Shown one piece after another: positions 15,249 through 18,898 of a stretch of DNA of 18,898 nucleotides. Under the pieces are notes generated by a model. The model had not been told where the DNA came from and ran no database searches. It worked only from the letters and a program-made list of their open reading frames with translations. Positions within the stretch are counted from its first letter, which is position 1. The number at the start of each line of letters is the position of its first letter. The position numbers were made by a program, and so were the translations under genes. The stretch comes from Pseudomonadota bacterium (lineage in GTDB: Bacteria > Pseudomonadota > Gammaproteobacteria > Burkholderiales > Burkholderiaceae_B), in contig JAEWFK010000042.1 in the NCBI GenBank assembly GCA_023388835.1, positions 1-18,898 on the forward strand, written 5' to 3'.

Positions 15249-15737
15249 TCAACGATAAGGGGCATCCGCCGCACGGCGTGCAGCGATTTCGGGCTCGTAG
15301 CGGTCGCCAACGGCCAGCAGCATATCCTTCGTGAAGTACAGATCGCCCCGCTTTTCACCGTGATACTCGTGGACATGGGTTTCCACGATCGAGTCCACCG
15401 GACAGCTCTCTTCACAGAAGCCACAGAAAATGCACTTCGTGAGGTCGATGTCATAGCGCGTGGTGCGGCGGGTCCCGTCGTCGCGCTCGGTGGATTCGAT
15501 GGAAATCGCCAGCGCCGGACAAACGGCTTCACACAGTTTGCAGGCGATGCAACGCTCTTCACCGTTGGGATAGCGACGCAAGGCGTGCAGGCCACGGAAC
15601 CGGGGCGAAGCAGGCGTCTTCTCGTGCGGATACCGCAAGGTCACCTTGCGCTTGAAGAAATACTTGCCGGTCAGGCGCATGCCCTTGAGCATTTCGGCCA
15701 GCATGAGGCTGCCGAAGAAATCCTTGATAGCTTCCAT
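15249..15737 (-). CDS. nuoI: NADH-quinone oxidoreductase subunit I (two 4Fe-4S clusters)
   Basis: NuoI is a peripheral ferredoxin-like subunit that carries electrons through clusters N6a and N6b toward the terminal cluster N2 and quinone. It has 162 residues. The two cysteine sets are C63-C66-C69-C73 (CIACKLCEAVCP) and C102-C105-C108-C112 (CIFCGFCEESCP). The amphipathic N-terminus (about 1-30) probably lies on NuoH. The ATG at 15737 has GGGAG six bases upstream, the clearest ribosome site in this part of the operon. It sits 15 bp after nuoH. All eight ligands are present, so both clusters should form. Confidence 0.97.
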   Translation of the reverse strand: MEAIKDFFGSLMLAEMLKGMRLTGKYFFKRKVTLRYPHEKTPASPRFRGLHALRRYPNGEERCIACKLCEAVCPALAISIESTERDDGTRRTTRYDIDLTKCIFCGFCEESCPVDSIVETHVHEYHGEKRGDLYFTKDMLLAVGDRYEPEIAARRAADAPYR

Positions 15738-15752
15738 AATGGGCTCCCGTTC

Positions 15753-16826
15753 CTATTGCCAGATGTTCCAGGGCGTCTGCATCCAGATCGCCACGATCAG
15801 CAGCCAGGCACCGGTGAGCGGAATGAAGATCTTCCAGCCCAGGCGCATGATCTGGTCATAGCGATACCGAGGGAACGTGGCACGGAACCATACGAAAAAC
15901 GATACGACAAAGAAGGTCTTGAGACCGAGCCACAGCCAGCCGGGGATCCAGGTCAGCGGCGCAATGTCGATGGGGGGCAACCAGCCTCCCAGGAACATCA
16001 CCGACGCCATCGCCGACAGCAGGATCATGTTGGCGTACTCGCCCAGGAAGAAGAGCGCGAAGCCCATTCCCGAGTACTCGACCATAGGACCCGCAACGAT
16101 CTCGGATTCACCTTCAACCACGTCAAAGGGGTGGCGGTTGGTTTCCGCGACGGTGGAGATCACGTAGATGACGAAGATCGGCAGCAGTGGCAACCAGTTC
16201 CACGACATGAAGTTGATGCCTTTCTCGGCAAACCAGCCGCGCTCCTGCACTTCGACGATCCCCGAGAGGTTCAGCGTACCGGACACCAGAAGGACGGTCA
16301 CCAGCACGAAGCCGATCGCCAGCTCATAAGAAAGCATCTGGGCAGCTGCGCGCAGAGCCCCAAGGAAAGCGTAGCGAGAGTTCGACGCCCAGCCGGCGAT
16401 GATCACGCCATAGACGCCGATGGAGGTGATGGCCATGATGTAAAGCAAACCGGCATTGACGTCGGCCAGTACGACTTCAGGGCCGAAAGGCACCACCGCC
16501 CAGGCGGCAAGCGCGGGCATCAGGGTGACCACCGGGCCCAGGATATAAAGCGCCTTGTTGGCTTTGGTGGGAGTGATGACCTCTTTGGTCAACAACTTGA
16601 AGACGTCGGCAAAAGGCTGCAGCAAGCCGCGATAGCCCACCCGGTTCGGCCCCCTGCGCACGTGCATGAAGCCGATCATCTTGCGTTCCCAGTAAGTCAG
16701 GTAGGCCACGCAGATAATGATGGGCAGCGCAATGACCATGATCTTGACCACGGTCCAGACCAGGTACCAGAGCGTCGGACCAAGGAGTTCCGTGCCGTAA
16801 GATTGAATAACGTTCAGCCAATCCAT
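15753..16826 (-). CDS. nuoH: NADH-quinone oxidoreductase subunit H
   Basis: NuoH forms much of the quinone chamber and joins the electron-transfer arm to the membrane arm. It has 357 residues with about eight membrane helices. Conserved landmarks are the ERKMIGFMHVRRGPNRVG segment (47-64), GLLQPFADVFKLLTKE (67-82), AETNRHPFDVVEGESE (227-242), GEYANM (262-267) and the C-terminal RYRYDQIMRLGWK (320-332). The acidic loop residues that line the proton/quinone channel are kept. The ATG at 16826 follows the nuoG TAA after two bases, so it is probably translated by ribosomes finishing nuoG; no separate Shine-Dalgarno is evident. Confidence 0.97.
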   Translation of the reverse strand: MDWLNVIQSYGTELLGPTLWYLVWTVVKIMVIALPIIICVAYLTYWERKMIGFMHVRRGPNRVGYRGLLQPFADVFKLLTKEVITPTKANKALYILGPVVTLMPALAAWAVVPFGPEVVLADVNAGLLYIMAITSIGVYGVIIAGWASNSRYAFLGALRAAAQMLSYELAIGFVLVTVLLVSGTLNLSGIVEVQERGWFAEKGINFMSWNWLPLLPIFVIYVISTVAETNRHPFDVVEGESEIVAGPMVEYSGMGFALFFLGEYANMILLSAMASVMFLGGWLPPIDIAPLTWIPGWLWLGLKTFFVVSFFVWFRATFPRYRYDQIMRLGWKIFIPLTGAWLLIVAIWMQTPWNIWQ

Positions 16827-16828
16827 TT

Positions 16829-18898
16829 TTACGCACGCTCCACGTTCAGTTGACCGTCTGCGCCGCCCAGCGCCATTGTTTCAGGGAAAGCGGCGGCGAT
16901 GCGCACGCAACCGGCGGCCACGGTGTCGTCCAGCAAGGCGGAGAGCGTCACACGGCCTTGTGCCGAAGCAATGCTCAAGGCGTCGCCCGATTCAAACCCC
17001 AGTTTCGCCAGGGTGGCTGCCGACATGCGGGCGCGCGGTGCCTGCGAAGCGGTGGTTTCCTGCAGCGGTGCAGAACGGCGCACGATTGCATCGGTACGAT
17101 AAATCGGCACGTCGGTAACGCGCTCAAGTACGTTGCCGAGCGGCGCTTCACCCATTGCCGGAGACGCCTTGATTTCGTTGGACAGGCGGCCTTCGATGCC
17201 ACCGGCGATCACGGCATCGCGCACGGTTTCAGAGCTTTCATCGTCGAAGCCCTGGAGCTCGAAGAAGTTGCCCAGAACGCGCAGAACCTTCCACGCTGGA
17301 CGCGTATCGCCCAAGGGGGCGGTCGCCGCCTTGAAGCTCTGAATGCGCCCTTCCGCGTTCACGAATGTGCCCGAGGTTTCGGTAAAGGGCGAAACCGGCA
17401 GCATGACGTCAGCCCAGTCTTCGGCCGCCGACTTGTAGGAAGTGAGCGCCACCGCAAAGCCGCTGTTCTTCAGCGACTGCAGGGCTTGAGCACCGTTCGC
17501 GGCGTCCAAGGAGGGCTCCGCATGCAGAACCAGGTAAGCCTTGAGTGGCTCGGACAGCATCTGCGCCGCTGTACGGCCGCCGTTGCGAGGCGTCGCCCCG
17601 GCCAGATAGCCGCCCACCGTGTTGCCGCCGTCGGTCAGGAAACCGAAACTCGCGCCGGCCACGCGGGCCAGTTCGGCAGCGTTGGCGGCGAGCAGTGCGG
17701 CCTGACTGGATGACACGGCCATGTTGCCCATGAGCACCGCCGTGCGCTGGCCCGAAGCCAGGCTGGCCGCGATGGCGCGTGCGGTGTCGGACACTTGAAC
17801 GCCCGAGAAAGCGGCGGGCGCGGCCTGTTCGCGCGACTGCGCCACCGCCACGGCGATTTCGGCCAGGGCGTTCGGGATGGCGCTCGGCGCCACCGTAATG
17901 CGCCCCGCCACCGGGAACAAGGGGTCATCGGCGGCCGAGTCGACAAAGAAGATTTCGGTACCGCGCTTTGCCGCCTGGCGTAGACGCTGCGCCATGAGCG
18001 GATGATCTTTGCGCAGGAAGGAACCAACCACCACGACGCGGTCGACTTCGTTGAGCTCGGCGACCGGCATGCCCAGCCAGGGCGCACCGGACAAGGCCTG
18101 GTCAAACGCGGGGTCGGTCTGGCGTAGACGGAAGTCGACGTTTTCGCTGCCCAAAGCCCGAGCAAGACGTGCCAGCAGCGAGAGCTCTTCGGTGGTGGCG
18201 ATGGGGCTGCCCAGGGCACCGAGCTGCTCGGCGCCGAATTCGTCGCGAATCATGTTGAATGTCTGCACGACCACTTGCAGCGCATCGCTCCAGGAGGCCT
18301 CGCGCCATTGACCGTCGTCTCCGCGGACCATGGGGTGCGTGAGACGATCTTCAGTGTAGAGCCCGTCGTAGGAGAAGCGATCACGGTCGCTGATCCAGCA
18401 TTCGTTGACGTCTTCGTTCTCGAAGGGGACCACACGCTTGACACGGTCGAGCTTCACTTGCGCGATGAGGTTGGAGCCCAGGCTGTCATGGGGGCTGACC
18501 GTGCGGCGGCGAGCCAGTTCCCAGGGACGGGCGCTCATCTTGTACGGCTTGGAAAGCAAGGCGCCGACCGGGCACAGGTCGATCACGTTGCCCGACAGTT
18601 CGGATTCGACCGACTTGCCGATGAAGGTGGTGATTTCGGAGAATTCGCCCCGGTTCACCATGCCGATCTCCATGATGCCGCCGATCTCTTCGCCGAAGCG
18701 GATGCAGCGAGTGCAATGGATGCAGCGTTGCATGCCGTCAGTGGAAATCAGTGGCCCCATGCTCTTGGGGACCACGACACGCTTGGCTTCCTGATAGCGG
18801 GAAGCGGACTTGCCATAGCCCACGGCCAAGTCCTGCAGCTGGCACTCGCCGCCCTGGTCACAGACCGGGCAATCCAGCGGGTGGTTGATCAGCAGGAA
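16829..18898 (-). CDS. nuoG: NADH-quinone oxidoreductase subunit G, 5' end beyond window
   Basis: NuoG is the large FeS subunit of the NADH module. The window holds 689 residues; the frame runs off the right edge, so the N-terminal 2Fe-2S ferredoxin domain (roughly 85-90 residues) is missing. Counting from the first visible residue, the N5 ligands are H6, C10, C13 and C19 in INHPLDCPVCDQGGEC, and the N4 ligands are C59, C62 and C65 in CIHCTRC plus C109 in DLCPVGAL. The rest is the molybdopterin-oxidoreductase-like domain, which binds no cofactor in complex I. The cysteines for the extra N7 cluster of E. coli and Thermus are absent; instead there is SPHDSLGSN, as in the mitochondrial subunit. 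TTG 18829 is an internal leucine, not the start. Confidence 0.96.
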   Translation of the reverse strand, partial: FLLINHPLDCPVCDQGGECQLQDLAVGYGKSASRYQEAKRVVVPKSMGPLISTDGMQRCIHCTRCIRFGEEIGGIMEIGMVNRGEFSEITTFIGKSVESELSGNVIDLCPVGALLSKPYKMSARPWELARRRTVSPHDSLGSNLIAQVKLDRVKRVVPFENEDVNECWISDRDRFSYDGLYTEDRLTHPMVRGDDGQWREASWSDALQVVVQTFNMIRDEFGAEQLGALGSPIATTEELSLLARLARALGSENVDFRLRQTDPAFDQALSGAPWLGMPVAELNEVDRVVVVGSFLRKDHPLMAQRLRQAAKRGTEIFFVDSAADDPLFPVAGRITVAPSAIPNALAEIAVAVAQSREQAAPAAFSGVQVSDTARAIAASLASGQRTAVLMGNMAVSSSQAALLAANAAELARVAGASFGFLTDGGNTVGGYLAGATPRNGGRTAAQMLSEPLKAYLVLHAEPSLDAANGAQALQSLKNSGFAVALTSYKSAAEDWADVMLPVSPFTETSGTFVNAEGRIQSFKAATAPLGDTRPAWKVLRVLGNFFELQGFDDESSETVRDAVIAGGIEGRLSNEIKASPAMGEAPLGNVLERVTDVPIYRTDAIVRRSAPLQETTASQAPRARMSAATLAKLGFESGDALSIASAQGRVTLSALLDDTVAAGCVRIAAAFPETMALGGADGQLNVERA

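Noticed and set aside
15129..16853. Long open frame on the plus strand (574 codons) opposite nuoH, nuoI and part of nuoJ
   Set aside because: It is antisense to clearly conserved genes. Its composition is rich in His, Gln, Arg and Asp as expected from a complement frame of high-GC membrane proteins, and it has no recognisable domain.
18827..18829. TTG as nuoG start
   Set aside because: The frame continues to the window edge and the upstream 23 codons encode the conserved N5 cluster motif, so the TTG is an internal leucine.

Overview
The window looks like a chromosomal housekeeping segment from a betaproteobacterium of the order Burkholderiales, most likely Alcaligenaceae (the Bordetella / Achromobacter / Pusillimonas neighbourhood). 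Three things point there: a RisA/RisS-like two-component pair, convergent to ispF-ispD; a 14-gene-type nuo operon with a mitochondrial-like NuoG; and a DUF2818 membrane protein directly after nuoN. The DNA is GC-rich (about 60% by eye), coding density is very high, and I see no transposase, phage gene, tRNA, rRNA or CRISPR array.

Layout. Positions 1-2886 (+): response regulator risA, sensor kinase risS, then a CXC-type 2-Cys peroxiredoxin (ahpC-like). Positions 2902-4118 (-): ispD then ispF, two steps of the MEP isoprenoid pathway. They are convergent with ahpC and divergent from mfd. Positions 4147-7605 (+): mfd, the transcription-repair coupling factor. Positions 7604-7652: a perfect 12-bp hairpin that contains the mfd stop codon and lies between convergent mfd and serB. 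Positions 7647-8498 (-): serB. Positions 8499-8681: the longest non-coding stretch, holding a small GC hairpin and a degenerate tandem array in which GATC recurs every 21-24 bp. Positions 8682-18898 (-): the distal part of the complex I operon, transcribed right to left as nuoG (5' end outside the window), nuoH, nuoI, nuoJ, nuoK, nuoL, nuoM, nuoN and an enlarged DUF2818 gene.

How the genes work together. NuoG and NuoI carry electrons from NADH through FeS clusters to the quinone site next to NuoH. NuoJ, K, L, M and N form the proton-translocating membrane arm, and all the key charged residues I checked in K, L, M and N are present. The DUF2818 protein is probably an uncharacterised partner or assembly factor of complex I, inferred from operon position only. 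Gene junctions in the operon are tight: 2-bp, 15-bp and 18-bp gaps, an ATGA overlap at J/K and a TGATG overlap at L/M, which suggests translational coupling.

No spectacular new system is visible. The items most worth a second look are the GATC-phased repeat array (8542-8696), the DUF2818 protein of about double the usual length with signs of internal duplication, the REP-like hairpin at the mfd/serB junction, and the compact, possibly bidirectional promoter between ispD and mfd.
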